Assembly (NCBI RefSeq): GCF_000374305.1
Contig: NZ_KB894096.1
Location: forward strand, 124,001-188,000
Direction of reading: 5' to 3'
Source: Actinomadura flavalba DSM 45200
Lineage (GTDB): Bacteria; Actinomycetota; Actinomycetes; Streptosporangiales; Streptosporangiaceae
DNA: 64,000 nt
Positions within the stretch are counted from its first letter, which is position 1. Every line of letters begins with the position of its first letter. The translations under genes were made by a program, and so were the position numbers. This document shows, piece by piece, positions 32,690-41,107 of this stretch. The notes below the pieces were generated by a model that saw only the letters and a program-made list of their open reading frames with translations, was not told the DNA's origin and ran no database searches.

Positions 32690-33111
32690 TCCGCCAGGTC
32701 GCGTTCCGCGATCACCTTGCCGATCTTGACGCGGACGAGGATCTCGCCCGGGACGGCGTTGCGGCGGCCGAACTCCTCGCCGCGCTCGGCGCCCATGTAG
32801 CGGGCGCCGATCGCGGTGGCGACGGGCAGCATCGCCTCGACGTCGTCGGTGAGTTCGACCGCACCGAGGATCGTGACGAAGGAGAACGGGGGCTCGTCGT
32901 CCTCGACGCAGAGCGCGAGGCGCGGGTCGCGGCGCAGCGCCCTGCCCTTGACGGTGCTGGCGCCGGTGTTGAAGACCAGGTCGTCGCCGTCCAGGACGAA
33001 CCACACCGGCGTCACGTGCGGCGAGCCGTCCTCGCGGACGACCGCGACCTTCGCGGTGCGGGTGCCGTGGGAGACGAACGCGCGCCATTCACTCTCGGTC
33101 ATGTGCTCCAT
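32686..33111 (-). CDS. PPOX-class flavin/F420-dependent oxidoreductase
   Basis: A 141-residue split-barrel protein. The motifs RTAKVAVVREDGSPHVTPVWF (read as two short blocks), FNTGASTVKGRALRRDPR and LALCVEDDEPPFSFV are typical of the pyridoxamine-phosphate-oxidase-like family; actinobacterial members of this size often bind F420 and reduce small electrophiles or biliverdin. The start is uncertain between 33111 (MEHMTES) and 33102 (MTES); neither has a strong ribosome binding site. It diverges from the hydrolase gene by 70 bases and shares its stop region with the TPR gene. Confidence 0.85.
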   Translation of the reverse strand: MEHMTESEWRAFVSHGTRTAKVAVVREDGSPHVTPVWFVLDGDDLVFNTGASTVKGRALRRDPRLALCVEDDEPPFSFVTILGAVELTDDVEAMLPVATAIGARYMGAERGEEFGRRNAVPGEILVRVKIGKVIAERDLAD

Positions 33112-33181
33112 GCGCTCAGTCTGCCGCACGTGATCATCCCGGTGCGTGAGCGGGTCGGGGCGGCGCGTTAGGTTGGGCGCC

Positions 33182-33790
33182 ATGGAGATCGCCACCGGGG
33201 CGGGCCCGGCCGAGGTCACGTTCGACGACGTCGCCGGTCCGGCGTTCCTGCTCGTCCTCACGCACGGCTCGAACGGCGGCGTGGACGCGCCCGACCTGCT
33301 CGCCGTCCGCGACACCGCGCTCGGGCTCGGCGGCGCGGTCGCCCGCGTGCTCCAGCCGTTCCGGAAGGCGGGGCGGCGGGCGCCCGGACCGGCCGCCGCG
33401 CAGGACGCCGCCTGGCTGGAGATCCTCAAGCGGGTCCGGGGCCGGTACGGCGACGCGGTGCCGCTCGTCCAGGGCGGCCGGTCCAACGGCGCGCGCGTCG
33501 CCTGCCGGACGGCCGCCGAGGCGGGCGCCACGGGCGTGCTCGCGCTGGCGTTCCCGCTGCACCCGCCGGGCCGCCCGGAGAAGACCCGGGTCGACGAGCT
33601 GCGCGGCGCGGGCACGGAGGTGCTGGTGGTCAACGGCGACCGCGACCCGTTCGGCGTCCCCGACGCGGCGGACGCGGCGGCCGTCGTCGTGCTGCCGGGG
33701 GAGCGGCACGACCTGAACCGGGCACCGGACGCGGTCGGCGCGGCGGTGGAGCCGTGGCTGCGGCGCTGGGGCGGGCTCGGCGCGGGCTGA
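33182..33790 (+). CDS. Alpha/beta hydrolase of the KANL3/Tex30-like family
   Basis: A 202-residue hydrolase-like protein. The nucleophile elbow is GGRSNGARVA (G-x-S-x-G, Ser near residue 104), the acid is in NGDRDPFGVP (about 150) and the His in GERHDLN (about 178), so a complete catalytic triad is present. LTHGSNGGVDAPDL near the N-terminus gives the oxyanion region. ATG 33182 lies 7 bases after TAGGTT (33169-33174) with no ribosome binding site, which suggests a leaderless message. Substrate unknown. Confidence 0.82.
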   Translation: MEIATGAGPAEVTFDDVAGPAFLLVLTHGSNGGVDAPDLLAVRDTALGLGGAVARVLQPFRKAGRRAPGPAAAQDAAWLEILKRVRGRYGDAVPLVQGGRSNGARVACRTAAEAGATGVLALAFPLHPPGRPEKTRVDELRGAGTEVLVVNGDRDPFGVPDAADAAAVVVLPGERHDLNRAPDAVGAAVEPWLRRWGGLGAG

Positions 33791-33887
33791 GCGCATGGGA
33801 AGACCGGCCCGCCGGGGGCGGACCGGTCGGCGACGGTCTCTGCTGGTCGTGCGGTGGGCGGCGGCCCCCCGAGGAAGATCACCCGTC

Positions 33888-33908
33888 CGGACTAGTCCCC
33901 CTAGTCCG
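33888..33908 (-). terminator. Hairpin after the DUF5999 gene
   Basis: CGGACTAG and CTAGTCCG form an 8-bp perfect stem with a 5-base loop, ending about 10 bases downstream of the minus-strand stop at 33917. Confidence 0.5.
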
Positions 33909-33916
33909 CGCGGACG

Positions 33917-34120
33917 TCAGGCGGCGGACACGACCCCGAGGTCGGTCGGCCGGTGCGGTGCGATGATTCCCCCGTCGGGCAGCAGCTCACCGGTGTCCTC
34001 GAAGGTGACCACGCCGTTGCACAGCAGGCTCCACCCCTGTTCGGGGTGGTGGGCGACGGTGCGCGCGGCGTCGCGGTCGGACGCGCTGGCGATGGGACAG
34101 GGCGGCTGGTGCGGGCACAT
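33917..34120 (-). CDS. Small DUF5999-family protein
   Basis: A 67-residue protein beginning MCPHQPPCPIASASDRDAA and containing VAHHPEQGWSLLCNG, VTFEDTGELLPDG and IIAPHRP, a set of motifs I recognise from a small conserved protein common in streptomycetes (DUF5999). The Cys and His in the first eight residues and the later LLCNG cysteine could bind a metal. Function unknown. Start ATG 34120 follows a purine-rich stretch. It stands alone between two hairpins. Confidence 0.85.
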   Translation of the reverse strand: MCPHQPPCPIASASDRDAARTVAHHPEQGWSLLCNGVVTFEDTGELLPDGGIIAPHRPTDLGVVSAA

Positions 34121-34238
34121 CGGCGTGCCTCCGGTTCCGTGCGGTGATCGCTGTCGAAATGTGGGACGCGTCTCAGTGTGGAACGGTTCGCCGTCCGCTC
34201 GCCATAGTCCGAACGGGCGATTATGAGGGGAGCCCGCC

Positions 34239-34403
34239 GTGGCGTCGTGCTGTGAGCCGTGTCACGCCGAGGCGCTGGGCACAGCGTGCCCGGTGCGCGT
34301 GAACGGACGGGTGCGACACGCCGGACGCCGCCCAAACGTTCCGGAGGGTGCGGTCACCGTCACGCACGGCGTCCTGGAGCGGCCACGCCCTAGCCGGGAT
34401 TGA
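34239..34403 (+). CDS. Possible 54-residue Cys-rich small protein
   Basis: GTG 34239 has an excellent ribosome binding site, GAGGGG (34225-34230), 8 bases upstream. The frame encodes a peptide starting VASCCEPCHAEALGTACPV with four Cys and one His in the first 20 residues and ends within the convergent TetR gene (14-base overlap). About three quarters of third codon positions are G or C, somewhat low for this genome. I do not recognise a family, and it could be a chance frame. Confidence 0.3.
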   Translation: MASCCEPCHAEALGTACPVRVNGRVRHAGRRPNVPEGAVTVTHGVLERPRPSRD

Positions 34404-34983
34404 CGCCCGCGAGGGCCTGGTCGAGCCCCGCCGCGAAGCGCGCGTCCCAGTCGATCGGGGCCTCGCCGGGCGTGCCGACCGAGTCGCCCGGGAACGCGGG
34501 CGTGCCGCGCACCTCCAGGGCCGCGTGGCCGAGGACGAAGCCGAGCAGCACGTGGGCGGCGACGCGCGCGGTGTCCTCCGGGACGCCGCCGCCGCGCATC
34601 AGCTCCAGCAGCGACGCCGTCGTCGTGGTGAGCGCGGCCGGGTTGCGGCGGGTGACGAGCAGCGGCAGCACGCCCTGGTGGGTGAGCAGCCGGGCCCGGT
34701 AGGCGACGGCCCAGCGGTGCAGCGCGTCCCGCCAGCCGGTCGCGTCGCCCTCGCTCGCGGGCAGCACCGCGACGTGCGCGACGAGGTGGTCGAGCAGCTG
34801 CTCCTTGCCGCGCGGGAGGTGGTGGTAGATCGCCATCGCCTCGACCTCCAGCGCGTCGCCGAGGCGGCGCATCGTCAGCCGGCCGAGGCCCTGGCCGTCC
34901 ACGATCGACAGGGCCGCGTCGGTGATGCGGTCGATCGACAGGGGCGGGCGGTTCTGGGCGTTGATGCTGGGCTGCCGGACCAT
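34390..34983 (-). CDS. TetR/AcrR-family transcriptional regulator
   Basis: A 197-residue regulator. The N-terminal HTH (about residues 15-60) reads LSIDRITDAALSIVDGQGLG, LTMRRLGDALEVEAMAIYHH, a TetR signature. The C-terminal half (HRWAVAYRARLLTHQGVLPLL and later) is a TetR_C-type helical ligand domain. Start ATG 34983 has AGGGAGA upstream; an in-frame GTG at 35025 is possible but would sit on the palindromic element at 35025-35040. That element, CCTTACTGCGTAAAGA, lies 42 bases upstream of the ATG and is a good candidate for its own operator. Similar elements occur at 41.5, 47.7 and 53.6 kb. Confidence 0.9.
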   Translation of the reverse strand: MVRQPSINAQNRPPLSIDRITDAALSIVDGQGLGRLTMRRLGDALEVEAMAIYHHLPRGKEQLLDHLVAHVAVLPASEGDATGWRDALHRWAVAYRARLLTHQGVLPLLVTRRNPAALTTTTASLLELMRGGGVPEDTARVAAHVLLGFVLGHAALEVRGTPAFPGDSVGTPGEAPIDWDARFAAGLDQALAGVNPG

Positions 34984-35024
34984 CGGGACGTCTCCCTGCC
35001 TGGAGTCTGCGCGGACGGACGTCA

Positions 35025-35040
35025 CCTTACTGCGTAAAGA
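35025..35040. promoter_or_regulatory. Near-palindromic element, copy 1 (candidate TetR operator)
   Basis: CCTTACTGCGTAAAGA, in the leader of the TetR gene. Related to copies at 41536 (CCTTACTATGTCAAGG), 47669 (CTTACTATGTAAAGG) and 53570 (CCTTACTGTGTAAAGG), all in the same orientation. Read on the minus strand it includes a -10-like TAAGGT. Confidence 0.5.
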
Positions 35041-35134
35041 GCCGATTCTCGGTGTCCCGGCTCACACTCGGCGGGTCACCCGCGTACGCTGGCCTCGATC
35101 GGAACGTGTGATCGCAGATCGAAGGAGCACCGTC

Positions 35135-35551
35135 ATGCCGCTGGGCCGCCGGGTCAGCAAGGACGTCGCCGGGCCGTACGAGGCCGACCGGCGCCTGGCC
35201 GGGGAGTACCGCACCCGCCTCGCCGAGGCCGGCGCGGCCGAGCGCGCCCTGCGCGACGCCGAGGCGCGCGACGCGGCCGAGCCCGAGCTGCGCGAACTGA
35301 CGCTCGCCTTCGACCGCGCCCTCACCGCCGCGCTGGCCGGGGCCGAGGCCGCCGAGCGCGAGGCGATCGGCCCGCGCGGCTACGCGCTCCCCGAGCAGGA
35401 CGCCAAGACGCGCCGCGCCGCCGAGATCGCCCGCCGCCGGGGCAAGGCCAAGCCCGCCGTCAAGCCGTGGACGGCCGAGGTCGACCGGCTGCGCACCGCC
35501 CGCGAGGCGCACCGGCTCGGGTTCCGCACCGTCCCGACGATCGCCGTCTGA
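35135..35551 (+). CDS. Small helical coiled-coil protein, function unknown
   Basis: A 138-residue, highly charged and Ala-rich protein that should be almost all helix: residues 20-95 are a continuous heptad-like stretch (RLAEAGAAERALRDAEARDA and further), followed by a basic segment (RRAAEIARRRGKAKPAVKPW) and a short C-terminal block FRTVPTIAV. The basic segment could bind nucleic acid; this is only a possibility. ATG 35135 has GAAGGAG at good spacing, so the gene is likely real. No membrane segment or known motif is present. Confidence 0.7.
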   Translation: MPLGRRVSKDVAGPYEADRRLAGEYRTRLAEAGAAERALRDAEARDAAEPELRELTLAFDRALTAALAGAEAAEREAIGPRGYALPEQDAKTRRAAEIARRRGKAKPAVKPWTAEVDRLRTAREAHRLGFRTVPTIAV

Positions 35552-35751
35552 CGCGCGGCCGGGCGCGGCGCGCGCTACGTCCGGCACCAGGTCACACGGT
35601 GGCACCGGCCACCGATCTCTGAGAGCCTGCCCACCGGGGAACGTCCCGGCGCACCGGGGCGGGGCCGCGCGGGGGCGCGGCCGGAAGGGCAGGCCGCAGC
35701 GGTCCGGAGGGGGTTCCGGCCGCGCGCGAGCACGGGGGGTTGAGACACATC

Positions 35752-36429
35752 GTGGAGCGCACGCCTCCGGACCGGTCACGCGTCCTGGCGTCCTACACGG
35801 ACGGGGTGCGGGCGATCCGCGCCCTGGCGGGACGGGCCGGCGACTGGGAGACGCCGACTCCGTGCGGCGACTGGCTGCTGATCGACCTGGCGGGGCATCT
35901 GCGGTGCGTCGCGGAGAACTACCTGGAGTACCTTCAGGACGCGCCCGACAGCCGGCTGGCCAAACTGTTCGCGCGGGACGCGGTGGCGGCCGTGCTGATC
36001 CGTCAGCAGGCCCGGCAGAACGCCGCCGAGCTGGCGGTGCTGCCGGCCGAGCCGGGCCCCGACCGCGTCACGGCGTTCACCGTGTCGGCGGGCGCCTACG
36101 CCGATCTCGTCCCCGACCAGTGGGACCGCACCCACCTGATCTACCGGGGCACCAAGTACTCGGTCGGCGACCACACCGGCGCCGCCTGCGTCGAGTTCCA
36201 CCTGCACGCCTGGGACATGGCCCGCGCCCTCGGCACCGACCACCGCCCCGCCGACCCGGCCCTCCTGGTCTCCGCCTGGCACTGGGGCGTCCCGCACCTG
36301 CGCCTGCGCCCCCTGGCCACCACCGACCCCTGGGAAGCGGTCCTCCGCTCGTCCGGCCGCGACCCGTCCTGGCATCCGCCGCGCCCGCACCGGACGGCGC
36401 CCGCGCGCGCCTCCGCGCGCAGGATGTAG
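35752..36429 (+). CDS. DinB-like maleylpyruvate isomerase N-terminal-domain protein
   Basis: A 225-residue protein of the mycothiol-dependent maleylpyruvate isomerase superfamily (DinB-like four-helix bundle). TPCGDWLLIDLAGHLRCVAENY (split: TPCGDW at about 42, LAGHLR at about 53) and EFHLHAWDMARALG (about 145) supply the metal-binding His residues found in the fold. Many actinobacterial members are uncharacterised thiol-transferases. Start GTG 35752 follows a G-rich run; TTG 35740 is an alternative. The last codons and stop (CGCAGGATGTAG) occur again as an exact 14-base copy 123 bases downstream. Confidence 0.82.
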   Translation: MERTPPDRSRVLASYTDGVRAIRALAGRAGDWETPTPCGDWLLIDLAGHLRCVAENYLEYLQDAPDSRLAKLFARDAVAAVLIRQQARQNAAELAVLPAEPGPDRVTAFTVSAGAYADLVPDQWDRTHLIYRGTKYSVGDHTGAACVEFHLHAWDMARALGTDHRPADPALLVSAWHWGVPHLRLRPLATTDPWEAVLRSSGRDPSWHPPRPHRTAPARASARRM

Positions 36430-36635
36430 CGGGATGCCAGGGGCCGCCGCGTCGACCGGACACGGAGACCTTTCATCTCGTCACGGCGTCTGAGATCGCC
36501 CGGCGGTGGGTGTGTCTCACAGTCGGGTGTTTTCGGTGTGCGCAGGATGTAGCAGGGTGGGCACGTGGGGCATGGTTCGGTGTAACGCGGGGTTTCTAGG
36601 TTCGGCGCTGTCCGACGAGCCTGGAGGCAGACGAG

Positions 36636-38027
36636 ATGACCGCGCTGACCGATGAACCCGTGACCGTGGCCCCGGCCGGCCGCGGGCGGGCCTGGATCGA
36701 CGACTGGGCGCCCGACGACGAGCGGTTCTGGGCGGACAGGGGCCGCCGGATCGCCAACCGGAACCTGGTGTTCTCCATCCTCACCGAGCACCTCGGCTTC
36801 TCGGTGTGGCTGCTGTGGAGCATCGCGGTGCTGAGCCTGCCGAGCGTGGGGATCGGGCTGTCGGTCGGGCAGACGCTGTGGCTGACGACGGTGCCGAACC
36901 TGGTGGGCGCGGTGCTGCGGGTGCCGTACACGTTCGCCCCGGCGCTGTTCGGCGGACGGAACTTCACGGTGATCAGCGCGCTGCTGCTGCTCGTGCCGTG
37001 CGGGCTGTTCGTCTACGCGATCGAGAACCCGTCGATCCCGTTCTGGGTGCTGCTCCTCATCGCGGCGACGACCGGTCTCGGCGGCGGGAACTTCGCGTCG
37101 TCGATGGCGAACATCACGCACTTCTACCCGGCGTCGCGGCAGGGCCTGCCGCTGGGGCTGAACGCGGCGGGCGGCAACCTCGGCACGAGCGTGACACAGC
37201 TCGCGATGCCGCCGCTGATCGTGGCGTTCGGGCTGGTGGCGGTCGGCTGGGTGTGGATGCCGTTCATCCTGCTGGCGGCGGTGCTGGCCTACCTGTTCAT
37301 GAACAACCTGACGAGCGCCGCGTCGTCGTACACGCTGCGGGAGATGGGCGCGAGCGCCCGGGACCGGCAGACCGTCGTCATGTCCGTCCTGTACGTGGGG
37401 ACGTTCGGGTCGTTCATCGGCTACTCGTTCAGCTTCGGCGTGCTGATCAAGACGCAGTTCCCGGACGTGACGGGGTCGCACTTCATCTGGCTCGGCGCCT
37501 TCGCGGGCTCGGTGGCCCGGCCGTTCGGCGGCTGGCTCGCCGACCGGCTCGGCGGCGCCCGCGTCACGCTGGTGACGTTCCTGGTGATGGGCGCCGGGAT
37601 CGCGGCGGTCGCGGCGGCGGTCGGTGCCGGGAGCTGGCCGTGGTTCCTGGCGGCGTTCCTGCTGGTCTTCGTGGCCACCGGACTGGGGAACGGCTCGACG
37701 TACAAGATGATCCCGGCGATCTTCCGCAGCCGCGCGGTGGCCGCGGCGGACGCGACCAAGGCGGGCGCGGTCGAGCAGGCGGTGGCGGCGTCCCGGCGCG
37801 AGGCCGCCGCCGCGATCGGCCTCATCTCGGCGGTCGGCGCCGCGGGCGGCGTCCTCATCCAGCAGACGTTCCGCGTGTCGATCGAGCAGACCGGCGGGAT
37901 CGCCCCGGCGCTGCTCACGCTGGCGGGGTTCTACGGTGTCTGCGTGCTGCTGACCTGGGCCTGCTACCTGCGGCGTCCGCGCGGGAAGGCGGACGCGGAA
38001 CGCAGTCTCGCGTCGGCCGGAGTGTGA
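36636..38027 (+). CDS. narK: MFS nitrate/nitrite transporter
   Basis: A 463-residue, twelve-segment membrane transporter of the nitrate/nitrite porter family. The two nitrate signature motifs are present: GGGNFASSMANI (about residue 148) and GNGSTYKMIP (about 350). A cytosolic N-terminal 45 residues with WAPDDERFWADRGRRIANRN is typical of actinobacterial NarK. GGAG upstream of ATG 36636 sets the start. A -10-like TAGGTT lies at 36597-36602 with a poor -35, as expected for an activated promoter. It probably imports nitrate for NarGHI or exports nitrite. Confidence 0.95.
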   Translation: MTALTDEPVTVAPAGRGRAWIDDWAPDDERFWADRGRRIANRNLVFSILTEHLGFSVWLLWSIAVLSLPSVGIGLSVGQTLWLTTVPNLVGAVLRVPYTFAPALFGGRNFTVISALLLLVPCGLFVYAIENPSIPFWVLLLIAATTGLGGGNFASSMANITHFYPASRQGLPLGLNAAGGNLGTSVTQLAMPPLIVAFGLVAVGWVWMPFILLAAVLAYLFMNNLTSAASSYTLREMGASARDRQTVVMSVLYVGTFGSFIGYSFSFGVLIKTQFPDVTGSHFIWLGAFAGSVARPFGGWLADRLGGARVTLVTFLVMGAGIAAVAAAVGAGSWPWFLAAFLLVFVATGLGNGSTYKMIPAIFRSRAVAAADATKAGAVEQAVAASRREAAAAIGLISAVGAAGGVLIQQTFRVSIEQTGGIAPALLTLAGFYGVCVLLTWACYLRRPRGKADAERSLASAGV

Positions 38028-38068
38028 CGGCCCGCTGAACGACGGAATCGGCTCCTTCAGGCACTGAA

Positions 38069-38103
38069 CGTGGGCGCCCCGGTGGTGAACCGGGGCGCCC
38101 ACG
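38069..38103 (+). terminator. Hairpin terminator after narK
   Basis: CGTGGGCGCCCCGG and CCGGGGCGCCCACG form a perfect 14-bp stem with a 7-base loop, 41 bases after the narK stop. Confidence 0.75.
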
Positions 38104-38121
38104 CGTGTTCCGGCATGGCTC

Positions 38122-38151
38122 TTGCCCGTGGGCAATCCGCCCGGTTAGCAT
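38122..38151 (+). promoter_or_regulatory. Candidate chitinase promoter
   Basis: TTGCCC (38122-38127) and TAGCAT (38146-38151) with an 18-base spacer, about 75 bases before the chitinase start. The palindrome at 38161-38181 would cover the predicted transcription start. Confidence 0.45.
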
Positions 38152-38160
38152 CGCGCTAAT

Positions 38161-38181
38161 TGTTAGGAAACTTTCCTAACA
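38161..38181. promoter_or_regulatory. Perfect 21-bp palindrome, candidate repressor operator
   Basis: TGTTAGGAAA and TTTCCTAACA are exact inverted arms around one central C. It lies just downstream of the predicted promoter, a typical repressor position. Operators of this AGGAAA/TTTCCT type occur before glycosidase genes of actinobacteria and are suspected to bind ROK-type sugar repressors; the regulator here is unknown. Confidence 0.7.
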
Positions 38182-38226
38182 GTGGACGGAGTCTGTGGGT
38201 TCGGGGGCCGAGCTGACAGGAGAACG

Positions 38227-39810
<1,584 letters not shown>

Positions 39811-39824
39811 GCACCCCCGAGACG

Positions 39825-39865
39825 AAAGGTCCCGGACGGCGGACGACCCGCCTTCCGGGACCTTT
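39825..39865 (+). terminator. Hairpin terminator after the chitinase gene
   Basis: AAAGGTCCCGGA (39825-39836) pairs with TCCGGGACCTTT (39854-39865) over 12 bp, with a 17-base loop, 15 bases after the stop. Confidence 0.75.
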
Positions 39866-39932
39866 CCATGCGTCGCGGCGGACCGGGCGGGGTAGGGCGG
39901 TCAGCAGTGGTGACACGGGGGAAGGGACCACC

Positions 39933-40181
39933 ATGGCGACCTGTGAGGTCTGCGGAAACGACTACGCGCTGTCCTTCGAAGTCCACGCGCAGGGGGGAGT
40001 TCACACATTCGACTCGTTCGAGTGCGCGATCACCCGCCTGGCGCCGGTCTGCGAGAACTGCGGCTGCCGCGTCATCGGGCACGGAATCGACGTCGACCGG
40101 CACTGGTACTGCTCGGCGCACTGCGCCCGCGTCGCCGATCCCGAGCGCGGCGCGGAGGCCCGCGACCACGTCTCGGTCTGA
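39933..40181 (+). CDS. Metallothionein-like zinc-ribbon small protein
   Basis: An 82-residue Cys-rich protein. Cys/His clusters: CEVCGNDY (residues 4-11), HTFDSFEC (24-31), CENCGCRVIGHG (40-51) and CSAHCARVAD (60-69). It resembles small actinobacterial proteins annotated as prokaryotic metallothionein, with two or more zinc-ribbon knuckles. It probably buffers or senses zinc. GGGAAGGGA precedes ATG 39933. The gene sits alone between the chitinase terminator and the convergent NUDIX gene. Confidence 0.8.
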   Translation: MATCEVCGNDYALSFEVHAQGGVHTFDSFECAITRLAPVCENCGCRVIGHGIDVDRHWYCSAHCARVADPERGAEARDHVSV

Positions 40182-40208
40182 CTCGCCGTCCTGACCCGGC
40201 GGGCCGGG

Positions 40209-40679
40209 TCAGGGCTCGCGGCCGTCCTCCAGGTAGACGGTGCGTCCCCCGGCCAGGGCCCGCAGGGCCGGGCCCATCCGGCGGGCGATGTGCGGCGGCG
40301 CGAACTCGTCGATCTTCTCCGGCCGGACCAGGGCGTGGTCGGACAGCTCGTCGGGCGGCAGTGTGAGCCGGGCGGTCTCGTCGGCGGTGACGGTGCCGCC
40401 GAACACGAAGACGTTGGCGGCGTCCACGCCCTCGCGCGGCGGCGCCCAGTCGACGCAGACCAGGCCGCCGACGGCCGGGACGAGGCCCAGTTCCTCCTCG
40501 CACTCGCGCAGGCACGCGGTGCGCGGCGACTCGCCCGCCTCGATGACGCCGCCGGGCAGGAACCAGCCCTCCTTGTAGGTCGGTTTGACCAGCAGCACGC
40601 GGCCGAGGTCGTCCAGCAGCAGGGCGGCGGCGGCGCCGCGGGTGCGCGGCAGCGAGGCGTAGTAGGCGAGGTCCGGCAT
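40209..40679 (-). CDS. NUDIX hydrolase
   Basis: A 156-residue NUDIX enzyme. The box G-x5-E-x7-RE-x-x-EE-x-G is complete in GGVIEAGESPRTACLRECEE followed by ELG (about residues 46-68), so metal-dependent hydrolysis of a nucleoside diphosphate derivative is expected; the substrate cannot be deduced. The ATG at 40679 is 7 bases from TAGCCT (40687-40692 on the minus strand) with only a weak AAGG, a leaderless-type start. The longer open frame upstream has no conserved residues. Confidence 0.87.
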   Translation of the reverse strand: MPDLAYYASLPRTRGAAAALLLDDLGRVLLVKPTYKEGWFLPGGVIEAGESPRTACLRECEEELGLVPAVGGLVCVDWAPPREGVDAANVFVFGGTVTADETARLTLPPDELSDHALVRPEKIDEFAPPHIARRMGPALRALAGGRTVYLEDGREP

Positions 40680-41107
40680 GGCCTTGAGGCTAAACCGCGC
40701 GGACGGGCCGCCGCCCCGGGCCGGGGACGGGTCCGGCCGCATCGGGCCGCGCGGCGGGGGAATCGCCACCGATCCGTGCGGGTATGTGCGGGTGTGACGG
40801 CGAACGGCGCCCGGCATTCGCGGCAGAACGCTTGACCCGCGACCGTCAAGGCGAGGGGAGGGCGGCCCGCCGCCGCGCCCGCCGGTGCGCGGGCCTTCCG
40901 GCCGCCGTCGCGTGACCCCCGTGCGGGGCGCCGACCGGCATCGGCGGGTGATCATCCGTGCGTATTTTCCCGGCCCGGAAGAATCGCCATAATTCACAAG
41001 GATACGGTTGCGGTATGACCACGATTAGGTTGCAAAGTGAGCGGCTTTTAACACGCCGGTGACAGAGGCGACGCAACCGCGAAACGGCCGCTGCTGAGGA
41101 TCGGCCC
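40680..41107 (+). promoter_or_regulatory. nirB upstream region, with a GlnR-like phased site
   Basis: No gene is supported in these 428 bases. Close to nirB, pentamers TTAAC (41048-41052), GTGAC (41059-41063), GACGC (41070-41074) and GAAAC (41081-41085) are spaced exactly 11 bases apart, resembling the GTNAC-N6-GAAAC boxes of the nitrogen regulator GlnR, although the third element is poor. A lower-GC stretch (40960-41050, with ATAATTCACAAGG and CGATTAGGTTGC) probably contains the promoter. Regulation by GlnR with the NnaR-like protein encoded downstream would fit published streptomycete biology. Confidence 0.38.

Noticed and set aside
36555-36602. GlnR box before narK
   Set aside because: GTAAC is followed at the right distance by TTTCT rather than GAAAC, so the match is too poor to list.
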